From the NCBI GenBank assembly GCA_003132865.1, contig PKYZ01000463.1:1-7847 (forward strand): 7,847 bases of DNA, in the 5' to 3' direction. A model generated the notes under the pieces. That model was not told the origin of the DNA and did not search any database. It saw nothing but the letters and a program-made list of their open reading frames with translations. This DNA comes from Bryobacterales bacterium (GTDB lineage Bacteria; Acidobacteriota; Terriglobia; Bryobacterales; Bryobacteraceae). The position numbers and the translations under genes are program-made. Position 1 is the stretch's first letter, and every line of letters starts with the position of its first letter. Below are positions 1 to 6,366 of this stretch, in pieces.

Positions 1-3000
1 CGTTGCAGCGCATCGGGCGCTCCGGACATTGGGTGGGCGCGCGTCCCCACGGCCGCATCTTCGCCACTACGCGCGACGAGTTGATCGAATGCGCCGCGGT
101 GGTGCGCGCCATTCATTCCGGCGTGCTCGACCGCACGGAAATCCCGGCGGCTCCGCTGGATATCCTCGCGCAGCAGATCGTAGCCGCCTGCGCTTCCGAA
201 GAGTGGACCGAAGACGCCCTCTTCGCACTGGTCCGCGCGACATACTCGTACCGCGCGCTCGACCGCCGCGATTTCGACGATATCGTCGCGATGCTGAGCG
301 ACGGCATCGTCACGGCGCGCGGGCGGGCCGGCGCTTACCTGCATCGCGACCAGGTGAATCATCGTGTGCGCGGGCGGCGCGGGGCGCGCCTGGCGGCCAT
401 CACGTCCGGTGGCGCCATTCCGGATAACGCCAACTACCTGGTGGTCGCCGAGCCGGAAGGCGCGACGGTTGGAACCGTCGACGAAGATTTCGCGGTAGAG
501 AGCATGTCCGGCGACGTATTCCTGCTGGGCACGACTTCCTGGCGCATCCGGCGCGTAGAGAACGGCCGCGTCCGCGTGGAGGATGCGCACGGCGCTGCCC
601 CGTCAATTCCTTTCTGGAACGGCGAAGCGCCCGGCCGGACCGCCGAATTGTCCGCCGAAGTCTCCCGGCTGCGTGCGGACATACTGGCCACGCCGCAGCT
701 CGAGTGGTTGCTGCGCGAAGCTGGCCTCGACCGTCTCGGCGCAGAGCAGGCCATCGCCTACGTGCAATCGGGCGCACGCGCCCTGGGCACGCTGCCGGCT
801 TCCGCGCACGTGGTGGCCGAGCGCTTCTTCGACGAAGGCGGCGGCATGCAGTTTGTGCTGCACGCCCCCTTCGGCGCGCGCATCAATCGCGCCTGGGGAT
901 TGGCCTTGCGCAAGCGCTTCTGCCGCACGTTCAACTTCGAGCTGCAAGCCGCGGCTACCGACAATGGCATCGTGCTGTCGCTCGGCGAGCAGCATTCGTT
1001 TCCCCTCGAAATCGTCTTCGAATTCCTGCGTCCCGAAACTGTCGAGGACGTGCTCACGCAAGCGCTGCTCGACGCGCCCATGTTCACCGCGCGTTGGCGT
1101 TGGAATGCCTCGCGTGCGCTGGCCATCCTGCGTTTTGCGCACGGTTCGCGCGTGCCCGCGCCCATCCAGCGCATGCGCGCCGACGACCTGCTCGCCGCTA
1201 CCTTTCCGGACCAGGCCGCCTGCGCCGAAAACCTCACGGGACCGCCGCGAATTCCGGACCATCCCCTGGTCCGCGAAACCATTCATAACTGCCTGCACGA
1301 AGCCATGGATCTCGACGGCCTCATCGCGGTGCTCGAAGGTATCCGCGGCGGCGCCATCCGCACATCCGCCGTCGACACCCCGGAGGCCACGCCGTTCTCG
1401 CACGAGATCCTCAATGCCAACCCCTACGCCTTTCTGGATGACGCGCCGCTGGAGGAGCGCCGCGCCCGCGCCGTACAGTTGCGGCGCACCGTGCGCACTG
1501 ACTTCGTGGACGGCGCAGGCGCGCTCGATCCGGACGCCATCGCGCAAGTTGCGGCGGAGGCTTGGCCCTTGGTGCGGGATCCCGACGAGTTGCACGAGGC
1601 CCTGTTGACGCTGGTCACCGTTCCGCCCGTGCCCGAATGGGAGCCGTTCTTCGCGCCGCTGGTGGAGGCGGGCCGCGCCGCGACACTGAGCATACTGAGC
1701 CGCGACCGTGAGGGAGCGGTCTTTTGGACGCCCGCCGAACGCACCCCCATCGCGTGCGCTGTCCACCCAGACGCTACCCTTACGCCGCCGATCCACTTCC
1801 GCGGCGATCGTCCCGAAACCGAAGAAGCCTGCGCCGCCGAAATATTGCGCGGCTGGTTCGAATCCGGCGGACCGTATCGCGCCTCCGAACTAGCCGCGCG
1901 CCTGGCGATGTCGCCCGCGCTGGTCGAATCCGCGCTGGCGCAGCTTGAAGCCGAAGGCCAGATCCTGCGCGGGCGCTTCACGCCCGGGGCAAACTTCCAT
2001 GGCGCCGATGAGCCTGAGTGGTGCCATCGCCGCCTGCTGGCGCGCATCCACCGCCTCACCATCGGCCGCCTGCGCCGTGAGATTGAGCCTGTCACCACCG
2101 CGGACTTCGTGCGCTTCCTGCACCGCTGGCAGCACGTCGCGCCCGGCGCGCAATTGCACGGCGCGGATGGCGTGCTGCACGTCATAAGGCAGCTTCAGGG
2201 ATACGAAATCTCCGCCGCGGCATGGGAAGCCGAAATCCTGCCCAGCCGCGTAGCGCATTATAGCCCCGAGTTTCTGGACCAGCTTTGCCTCTCGGGCGAA
2301 GTGATGTGGGGCCGGCTCTCGCCGCACCCCGCGTTCGACAGCGATGGCAATGGCCGTACGCATCGGGTGCGTCCCACGCGCGTCGCGCCGCTGACGCTGT
2401 TCCTGCGCGAAGACGCCGAGTGGCTGCTCGCTGGTCCCCAGCCCGCATCCGATGCCTCGCTCTCGCATCCGGCGCGTGAGGTGCTGGCCGAGTTGCAGCA
2501 TCGCGGCGCCTCGTTTTTTCCCGAACTCGCGCGCGCCACCGGCCGCCTCGCGAGCGAAGTGGAAGACGCGCTCTGGGAACTGGTGGCCGCGGGCCTGGTT
2601 ACCGCAGACGGCTTCGAGAATCTGCGCGCGCTCGTGGATCCCAAGCGCCGCCGCGGCCAGGGACGCGGCCGATTGGCGCGTCCCCGGCACGCCGCCGGAC
2701 GTTGGGCGCTGCTGCGCCGCGCTGCCGGGCCGCCAGGCGAAATCTCCCCCGCGTCTTTCGCGCGCCAATTGTTGCAGCGCTGGGGCGTGGTCTTCCGCGA
2801 TCTGGCGGCGCGCGAAACTCTGGCGCCCCCCTGGCGCGATCTGCTGGTGGAACTGCGCCGCCTGGAAGCGCGCGGCGAAATCCGCGGCGGCCGCTTTGCC
2901 GGAGCATTCCTGGGCGAGCAGTTCGCTTTGCCCGAGGCGCTCGACTTGCTGCGTGCCGTGCGCCGCGCAGGGCAATCCGGCGATCTTCCCGAAGCCTCGC

Positions 3001-3107
3001 CCACAGACCCGCTGCACCTCGCCGGAATCCTGTTGCCTGGTCCGCGCCGCCCCGCGGCACAGGCGGCGAGCGGAATTGCCTGGCCCGCTGAAACCGTACC
3101 AGTCTAA
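1..3107 (+). CDS. lhr: Lhr-type ATP-dependent helicase, C-terminal two thirds (partial)
   Basis: Large superfamily 2 helicase of the Lhr family, ATP-driven 3'-5' translocases linked to DNA repair. The frame is open at the left edge; the TTG at base 3 is an internal leucine, not a start. The visible part opens in helicase motif VI (QRIGRSGH, residues 2-9 counted from base 3). Next come the winged helix and DEAD/H-associated core, with typical segments such as YRALDRRDFDDIV (about 82-94), the HAPFGARINRAWGLAL stretch (287-302) and RWRWNASRAL (364-373). Beyond about residue 500 is the long C-terminal region found only in full-length Lhr, reported in E. coli and Mycobacterium as winged-helix modules. 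Winged-helix-like units are visible near 625-660 and 820-878, followed by a basic linker (KRRRGQGRGR). With 1034 residues after motif VI, the whole protein should be of the roughly 1400-1500 aa class. A REP-like palindrome lies in frame at residues 566-573. It ends with TAA and has no clear terminator. Confidence 0.95.
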   Translation, partial: LQRIGRSGHWVGARPHGRIFATTRDELIECAAVVRAIHSGVLDRTEIPAAPLDILAQQIVAACASEEWTEDALFALVRATYSYRALDRRDFDDIVAMLSDGIVTARGRAGAYLHRDQVNHRVRGRRGARLAAITSGGAIPDNANYLVVAEPEGATVGTVDEDFAVESMSGDVFLLGTTSWRIRRVENGRVRVEDAHGAAPSIPFWNGEAPGRTAELSAEVSRLRADILATPQLEWLLREAGLDRLGAEQAIAYVQSGARALGTLPASAHVVAERFFDEGGGMQFVLHAPFGARINRAWGLALRKRFCRTFNFELQAAATDNGIVLSLGEQHSFPLEIVFEFLRPETVEDVLTQALLDAPMFTARWRWNASRALAILRFAHGSRVPAPIQRMRADDLLAATFPDQAACAENLTGPPRIPDHPLVRETIHNCLHEAMDLDGLIAVLEGIRGGAIRTSAVDTPEATPFSHEILNANPYAFLDDAPLEERRARAVQLRRTVRTDFVDGAGALDPDAIAQVAAEAWPLVRDPDELHEALLTLVTVPPVPEWEPFFAPLVEAGRAATLSILSRDREGAVFWTPAERTPIACAVHPDATLTPPIHFRGDRPETEEACAAEILRGWFESGGPYRASELAARLAMSPALVESALAQLEAEGQILRGRFTPGANFHGADEPEWCHRRLLARIHRLTIGRLRREIEPVTTADFVRFLHRWQHVAPGAQLHGADGVLHVIRQLQGYEISAAAWEAEILPSRVAHYSPEFLDQLCLSGEVMWGRLSPHPAFDSDGNGRTHRVRPTRVAPLTLFLREDAEWLLAGPQPASDASLSHPAREVLAELQHRGASFFPELARATGRLASEVEDALWELVAAGLVTADGFENLRALVDPKRRRGQGRGRLARPRHAAGRWALLRRAAGPPGEISPASFARQLLQRWGVVFRDLAARETLAPPWRDLLVELRRLEARGEIRGGRFAGAFLGEQFALPEALDLLRAVRRAGQSGDLPEASPTDPLHLAGILLPGPRRPAAQAASGIAWPAETVPV
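1698..1721. repeat. REP-like palindromic sequence inside lhr
   Basis: The core GACCGTGAGGGAGCGGTC (1704-1721) has perfect 5-base arms, GACCG and CGGTC, around an 8-base loop, and is preceded by AGCCGC. Read in the lhr frame it encodes SRDREGAV; on the opposite strand it reads DRSLTVAA. From memory, near-identical strings recur as dispersed extragenic repeats in Solibacter-like acidobacterial genomes, where stray translations carry SRDREGA or SLTVAAR. That recollection could not be tested here, and no second copy was found in this window. The element sits between RAATLS and FWTPAER, where other Lhr proteins, as far as I recall, have a short turn, so it may be a tolerated in-frame insertion of a few residues. 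Confidence 0.5.
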
Positions 3108-3126
3108 AATGCACTCAGGAGGGCAG

Positions 3127-3186
3127 ATGAAACTGGCCGTGGCGCAACATCAAGTGCGATACCTGCTTGAACGCCGTCATGGTTGA
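3127..3186 (+). CDS. Possible 19-residue small ORF after lhr
   Basis: An ATG at 3127 follows an AGGAGG sequence (3117-3122) by four bases, which is a strong Shine-Dalgarno match at a slightly short spacing. The frame encodes MKLAVAQHQVRYLLERRHG and stops at TGA 3184-3186. It lies 19 bases after the lhr stop, so lhr readthrough transcript would carry it. Its last ten bases overlap the 3' end of the convergent exported-protein gene. I recognise no family. It may be a genuine microprotein, the decayed start of a lost gene, or chance. The ribosome binding site is the only positive evidence. Confidence 0.25.
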   Translation: MKLAVAQHQVRYLLERRHG

Positions 3187-4001
3187 GGCGTGGCGGCGAC
3201 CACGCGCGATTCCACTTGAAACTTGCGGTAGTTGGAAAAGCTGGTATCCGCCTCGATGCGGTACTTCTTCACCAGCGCCAGCCTGGCCGAGACCTTGGCC
3301 TCGATCCGCTTGGGCAGCCAGACTTCGTCATTCACGCGCGTCATCTGGACATCGAGCCGCGCGCCCTTGCTCAGACGGGCGACGAACAGGCCCCACGAGA
3401 TGTTGTCGGTCACTTCGGCTTCGGTCCTCACCCACTGATAGTCGGCTTTGTCGATCCAGAGTTTCCCGCGAAACTTGGGGAATAGCTTGGCCAGACTGCT
3501 GCGGGCATGATAGCCGGGCCGCGGCGTGCCTTCGATGATCCAGGCATCGCGGCCGTCGATTTGTCCCTCGCCTGTGATCTGGAAATTGAACGCGTCCGGC
3601 ACTTCGTCCAAAGGCTCGCGCTCGCGCTGCCGTCTCTTTTCCCAATCCGCGATGCGCCGGGCGCGCGCGGCGGGCGTCTCTTTCTGGCGCTGGGCGATGC
3701 TATCCGCGAGCTTCTTCTGCTCATTGCGCTCCTCTTCGCCCGACAAGGGGTGGTCATCCTTGCCCACCAGCCGGCGGTAGGGCGAGCCTTCCAGGAGCGT
3801 GACGTCGTATAGCATGATCTTGCGGGTTTTCACATGCGCGTCGGAGTCGAGTTCGCGGGTCTCGGACCGTTCCAGGAAGGTGTAGTTACGGGCGATGGCC
3901 ATGTTATGGTCCATCCGTTGAACCGACCGCCGCACGATTTCGCGCGGATCTTGCGCGGCGGTCAGAGTGCAGGCGGCGGCCAGTAATAACACAGCGCGCA
4001 T
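3177..4001 (-). CDS. Exported protein, probable LolA-like fold, function unknown
   Basis: A 274-aa protein with an N-terminal export signal: MRAVLLLAAACTLTAAQ, with likely cleavage after TAA (residues 14-16). Cys11 is preceded by AAA, a poor lipobox, so a lipoprotein is possible but less likely. The mature part begins with a helix (EIVRRSVQRMDHN) and a YTFLERSE strand. A very charged helical stretch covers about 87-130 and contains many Arg, Glu and Gln residues. A beta-rich C-terminal half follows, with GRDAWIIEGTPRPGY (150-164), FRGKLWIDKADYQWVRTEAEV (177-197) and VNDEVWLPKRIEAK (223-236). The pattern of paired strands with 'LWIDK.DYQWVR.EAE' resembles LolA/LppX-type outer-membrane lipoprotein-sorting folds that are abundant as uncharacterised proteins in Acidobacteriota; this match is by eye. 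ATG at 4001 is chosen because the signal peptide starts exactly there. The open frame further upstream only shadows pgeF. There is no good Shine-Dalgarno sequence. Confidence 0.75.
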   Translation of the reverse strand: MRAVLLLAAACTLTAAQDPREIVRRSVQRMDHNMAIARNYTFLERSETRELDSDAHVKTRKIMLYDVTLLEGSPYRRLVGKDDHPLSGEEERNEQKKLADSIAQRQKETPAARARRIADWEKRRQREREPLDEVPDAFNFQITGEGQIDGRDAWIIEGTPRPGYHARSSLAKLFPKFRGKLWIDKADYQWVRTEAEVTDNISWGLFVARLSKGARLDVQMTRVNDEVWLPKRIEAKVSARLALVKKYRIEADTSFSNYRKFQVESRVVAATPQP

Positions 4002-4010
4002 TGTAATGAT

Positions 4011-4026
4011 ATACGCGCGGGCGTAT
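4011..4026. promoter_or_regulatory. Inverted repeat just upstream of the exported-protein gene
   Basis: ATACGC-GCGG-GCGTAT is a perfect 6-base inverted repeat with a 4-base centre. It fills most of the 38-base gap between the pgeF stop (4040) and the ATG at 4001, ending 9 bases before the start codon. It could be an operator or an mRNA hairpin covering the translation start. There is no U-run after it, so it does not look like an intrinsic terminator. At this GC content a chance origin is possible. Confidence 0.3.
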
Positions 4027-4039
4027 GCCGGAGTTGCAG

Positions 4040-4681
4040 TCACTTGACGCCTATGAAAGAGAGCATGCGGCCGGCCCGCTCTTTGTCGCGGCGGTACGAG
4101 TGGAAATCGCCTGCGCCGCACTTCGTGCAAAGCCGCGCCACGTAAATCTGTGGATCGGGAACGCCCGCCTTGGCCAACTGGCGGCGGTTGGCCTCCACCA
4201 GGTCGATGTGGCACGGACCGGCCTCGCCAAACTGCGCGGCCACTTCCGCGCCGACTTCGTAGCAGCACTCGCCGATACCTGGGCCGATGGCGGCGTGTAC
4301 CTGCGCGGGGCGCGTGCCGAATTCTTCCAGCATCCCGCGCATGGCGTGCTGTACGATGCCGCGCACCGTCCCGCGCCAGCCGGCGTGCACGGCGGCCACC
4401 GCGCGATGCTCTTCATCCACCAGCAGGATGGGGATGCAATCGGCGGTTTTGACGGCTACCAGATGTCCGGGCATGCTTTCGAGCAGCGCATCGCCATCGC
4501 CCAACAGGCCCGTTCTGCCGCGCGCAGGCACGCAGATATCGGAATGGATTTGATGCAGAGTAGCGAGCCTAGGGTTGTGAGTCAGATCAGGTGCATGACG
4601 CGTGCCGAAGCCATGCTCCAACCAGGGGAACCGTTCGAGCGGACGCGCGCGGTAGATATTCTGGGAATCCCGGTAAAACAC
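4040..4681 (-). CDS. pgeF: PgeF/YfiH family protein (multicopper polyphenol oxidase/laccase-domain family)
   Basis: A 213-aa member of the YfiH/YlmD (DUF152) family, described as laccase-like, as a purine nucleoside enzyme related to human FAMIN, and in E. coli as PgeF, a peptidoglycan-editing factor that removes wrongly incorporated L-serine. Family signatures are all present: LHQIHSD with His46, KTADCIPILL with Cys82, AVHAGWRG with His99, GPGIGECCYEV (133-143) and FHSYRRD (193-199). His46, Cys82 and His99 have the spacing (36 and 17 residues) I recall for the metal-binding trio of E. coli YfiH. The start is taken as GTG at 4681, whose G is the last base of the nuoB TAG stop (TAGTG). This implies translational coupling to nuoB and leaves a normal N-terminus (FYRDSQNIYRARPLERFPW). 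The open frame extends upstream to 5158, but that extension is nuoB read in the wrong frame. Confidence 0.9.
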   Translation of the reverse strand: MFYRDSQNIYRARPLERFPWLEHGFGTRHAPDLTHNPRLATLHQIHSDICVPARGRTGLLGDGDALLESMPGHLVAVKTADCIPILLVDEEHRAVAAVHAGWRGTVRGIVQHAMRGMLEEFGTRPAQVHAAIGPGIGECCYEVGAEVAAQFGEAGPCHIDLVEANRRQLAKAGVPDPQIYVARLCTKCGAGDFHSYRRDKERAGRMLSFIGVK

Positions 4682-5247
4682 TACGCGGGCTTCTGAATCT
4701 GGGCGATCATCACCTGCTCCTTGAACTGTTCGAGCATGGATTCGTCCAGGCGGACCTCGGTAGGCCTTTTCACCAGCGTGGTCATCTGATCGATCTTGTC
4801 TTGCAGCTTCAGCAGCGCGTAGAACAGGTTCTCCGGACGCGGCGGGCAGCCGGTCACGTAGACATCCACAGGCACGATCTTGTCCACGCCCTGCAGCACG
4901 GCGTAGGTGTTGAACGGTCCCCCCACGCTGGAGCAAGCGCCCATGGAGATGCACCATTTGGGATCGGGCATCTGGTCCCAGATGCGCTTCAGGACCGGCG
5001 CCATCTTGAGCGTCACGGTGCCGGCCACGATCATGAGGTCCGACTGGCGCGGGCTGGGGCGGAACACTTCCGCGCCGAAGCGCGCGATATCGAAGCGGGA
5101 GGTGCTGGAGGCGATCATCTCGATGGCGCAACAGGCCAGCCCGAAAGTCAGCGGCCACAATGCGGATTTGCGGGCCCAGTTGAAAACGTAATCGACCGAT
5201 GTGGTGACGATGTTGCTGTCGAACTGGTGTTGGATAAAGGTTGACAC
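4681..5247 (-). CDS. nuoB: NADH-quinone oxidoreductase subunit B
   Basis: NuoB of respiratory complex I (188 aa, normal size). It sits in the peripheral arm at the membrane interface and carries the terminal 4Fe-4S cluster N2 that passes electrons to quinone. The ligands are visible: adjacent Cys39-Cys40 in [10 protein letters not shown], Cys105 in [10 protein letters not shown], and Cys134 in VTGCPPRPE. Other family segments are [18 protein letters not shown] (62-79) and [10 protein letters not shown] (113-122). The start is GTG at 5247 (encoding VSTFIQHQF), supported by a strong ribosome binding site five bases upstream and only 21 bases after the nat stop. It overlaps pgeF by one base at its stop. 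The usual neighbours nuoA and nuoC/D are not adjacent on either side. The C-terminal tail after about residue 160 is a variable helix ([16 protein letters not shown]). All cluster ligands are intact, so it looks functional. Confidence 0.96.
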   Translation of the reverse strand: MSTFIQHQFDSNIVTTSVDYVFNWARKSALWPLTFGLACCAIEMIASSTSRFDIARFGAEVFRPSPRQSDLMIVAGTVTLKMAPVLKRIWDQMPDPKWCISMGACSSVGGPFNTYAVLQGVDKIVPVDVYVTGCPPRPENLFYALLKLQDKIDQMTTLVKRPTEVRLDESMLEQFKEQVMIAQIQKPA

Positions 5248-5252
5248 CGAAA

Positions 5253-5260
5253 CTCTCCCC
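5253..5260 (-). promoter_or_regulatory. Ribosome binding site of nuoB
   Basis: On the minus strand GGGGAGAG is followed by five bases (TTTCG) and then the GTG start of nuoB. This strong match fixes the non-ATG start at 5247. It lies in the 21-base gap after the nat stop. Confidence 0.7.
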
Positions 5261-5268
5261 TTGAACCG

Positions 5269-6018
5269 CTATTCTATCACTCCGAATCGCTCGCGCAGTG
5301 TGGCGGCGTATTCGGCTTCGCCGGTGAGATCGCTCTCGGTCCGGCCGGCGGGCGTCGTTTCGATCAGCCGCATGCCGCTAAGGGTGACGCGTCCTTCGGG
5401 CGTGGCCAGGCTGCAGATACGTTCTTGGGTGAAATGGGATTCGGGCGAGGTCTGGTGGAAGTGGCAGCGATCGGCGAAATCGGCCAGCGCGCGGGGCTGG
5501 AGCGTGAAACGGTATTGCGGCGTCCAGTCGCCGCCCGCATCGCGGCGCAGCAGGACGCGGTAATCGCCGTCCTGGATGATGAGATAGGCGGAGTCGCCCT
5601 GCGGCTGATCGGCGGCGTCGTCGAGGCGCACGGGCAAGCGGAATCCCTCGCCGAAGCCGACGTCGGCGAGCCAGGAGTCGTCGAGATCCACGCGCAGCGT
5701 CAGGTGATCGAACTCCGTGCTAAAGCCGCCGGCCTTTCTGGCGACTCCGGCGGAGAGCATGGTGACGCGGAAGCCGAGATCGCGCAAGAGCGCGCAGAAG
5801 AGGCCGTTCAATTCGTAGCAGAAGCCGCCGCGGCAGCGGGTGACGACCTTGTCGAAGAGCGCCGCTTCGTCGAGCGAGAGCCGCCGGCCCAAGTGGATAT
5901 CGAGGTTCTCGAATGGAACCGTGTAGAGATGCGCCAGGTGCAGGCCCCGCAATGTATCGGGCGATACGCGGGGCGGTCCAGTGTAATCGATGCGCTTCAA
6001 GTAAGCTGGAATATCCAA
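5269..6018 (-). CDS. nat: Arylamine N-acetyltransferase
   Basis: A cytoplasmic NAT-family enzyme (249 aa) that transfers an acyl group, usually acetyl from acetyl-CoA, to arylamines or hydrazines through a cysteine intermediate. The catalytic triad is visible: Cys67 in RCRGGFCYELNGLF, His105 in EFDHLTLRV, and Asp119 in LADVGFGEGF. The N-terminal LYTVPFENLDIHLGR (31-45) is also typical. No ATG is available near the expected N-terminus. TTG at 6018 gives MDIPAYLKRIDYTGP, the usual NAT beginning, so it is taken as the start, although no Shine-Dalgarno sequence precedes it. The open frame reaches to 6216 but would then read antisense through the divergent gene. It is the first gene of the nat-nuoB-pgeF series. 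Related NATs also build amide bonds in secondary metabolism, but no such cluster is seen here, so the natural substrate is unknown. Confidence 0.93.
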   Translation of the reverse strand: MDIPAYLKRIDYTGPPRVSPDTLRGLHLAHLYTVPFENLDIHLGRRLSLDEAALFDKVVTRCRGGFCYELNGLFCALLRDLGFRVTMLSAGVARKAGGFSTEFDHLTLRVDLDDSWLADVGFGEGFRLPVRLDDAADQPQGDSAYLIIQDGDYRVLLRRDAGGDWTPQYRFTLQPRALADFADRCHFHQTSPESHFTQERICSLATPEGRVTLSGMRLIETTPAGRTESDLTGEAEYAATLRERFGVIE

Positions 6019-6055
6019 GGCGTTAGCGTAGCAGAGAGCGGTAATATGGGTTCGG
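6019..6055. promoter_or_regulatory. Short divergent intergenic region
   Basis: Only 37 bases separate the proposed TTG start of nat from the ATG of the divergent exported protein, so promoters for the two directions must overlap each other or the coding ends. A TAATAT (6042-6047) resembles a -10 box for the plus-strand gene, but I see no convincing -35 at the right distance, and the ATG would follow almost at once. Confidence 0.3.
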
Positions 6056-6364
6056 ATGAAGGCACTCTTTCTCCTGCTTTGCTTCGCGTGCGCGGGGGCG
6101 TTCGCGCAAGAGGCGAAGCCGCCGCTGGCGAGTTTCACGGGCACGGTGCGGCAGATCGATTCGACCACGCTGACGCTGGCCCGGCCGGATGAGGACGATC
6201 TCGACATTTCCTGCACGCGGAGTACGCATTACTATTCGGGTTCGCAGAAGATCAAGCGCGAGAAGATTAAGCCGGGCGACCGGGTGTCGGTGGAAACCAA
6301 GCTGGATCTTTATCTGAAGCCGGAGGCGGTCAACGTGCGGGTGCTGGGGCCGGAGAAGCAGTAG
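6056..6364 (+). CDS. Small exported beta-rich protein (DUF5666-like)
   Basis: A 102-aa protein with a clear signal peptide: MKAL, a hydrophobic core FLLLCFACAGAF, and likely cleavage after AFA before QEAKPPL (residue 18). The 85-residue mature part is mostly predicted strands. FTGTVRQIDSTTLTLARP (27-44) followed by REKIKPGDRVSVETKL (68-83) and VNVRVLG (92-98) has the 'G.V..ID..T.T' then 'KPGDRV.V' layout of DUF5666-like, OB-type small domains common in exported acidobacterial proteins. No catalytic motif is evident and a single cysteine (53) remains after cleavage. It is likely periplasmic; its function is unknown. It is transcribed away from nat and ends two bases from the convergent Uma2 gene. 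The Shine-Dalgarno sequence is weak. Confidence 0.75.
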   Translation: MKALFLLLCFACAGAFAQEAKPPLASFTGTVRQIDSTTLTLARPDEDDLDISCTRSTHYYSGSQKIKREKIKPGDRVSVETKLDLYLKPEAVNVRVLGPEKQ

Positions 6365-6366
6365 GA

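Noticed and set aside
603..3017. Long minus-strand open frames (about 397 and 375 codons) opposite lhr
   Set aside because: Low-complexity Arg/Gly/Ala translations without motifs; antisense shadows expected at this GC content.
3045..3068. GC-rich hairpin near the lhr end (CGCCGCC/GGCGGCG) as a terminator
   Set aside because: It lies within the coding sequence, has a 10-base loop and no following T-run.
4002..4268. N-terminal extension of the exported protein (89 extra residues)
   Set aside because: It is Arg/Gly/Pro-rich out-of-frame pgeF sequence, and it would bury the signal peptide that begins at 4001.
4682..5158. Long N-terminal extension fused to PgeF
   Set aside because: It is nuoB read in another frame; nuoB is unmistakable there and PgeF needs no extra domain.
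5425..6192. 255-codon plus-strand open frame opposite nat
   Set aside because: Antisense shadow rich in Ala/Glu/Gly; the NAT catalytic triad on the other strand shows which frame is real.
6019..6216. Upstream extension of NAT to an ATG at 6216
   Set aside because: It runs antisense through the signal-peptide gene and precedes the normal NAT N-terminus.
6365..6366. Bidirectional terminator between the small exported gene and the Uma2 gene
   Set aside because: Only two bases separate the stops and no stem with T-runs is visible around them.
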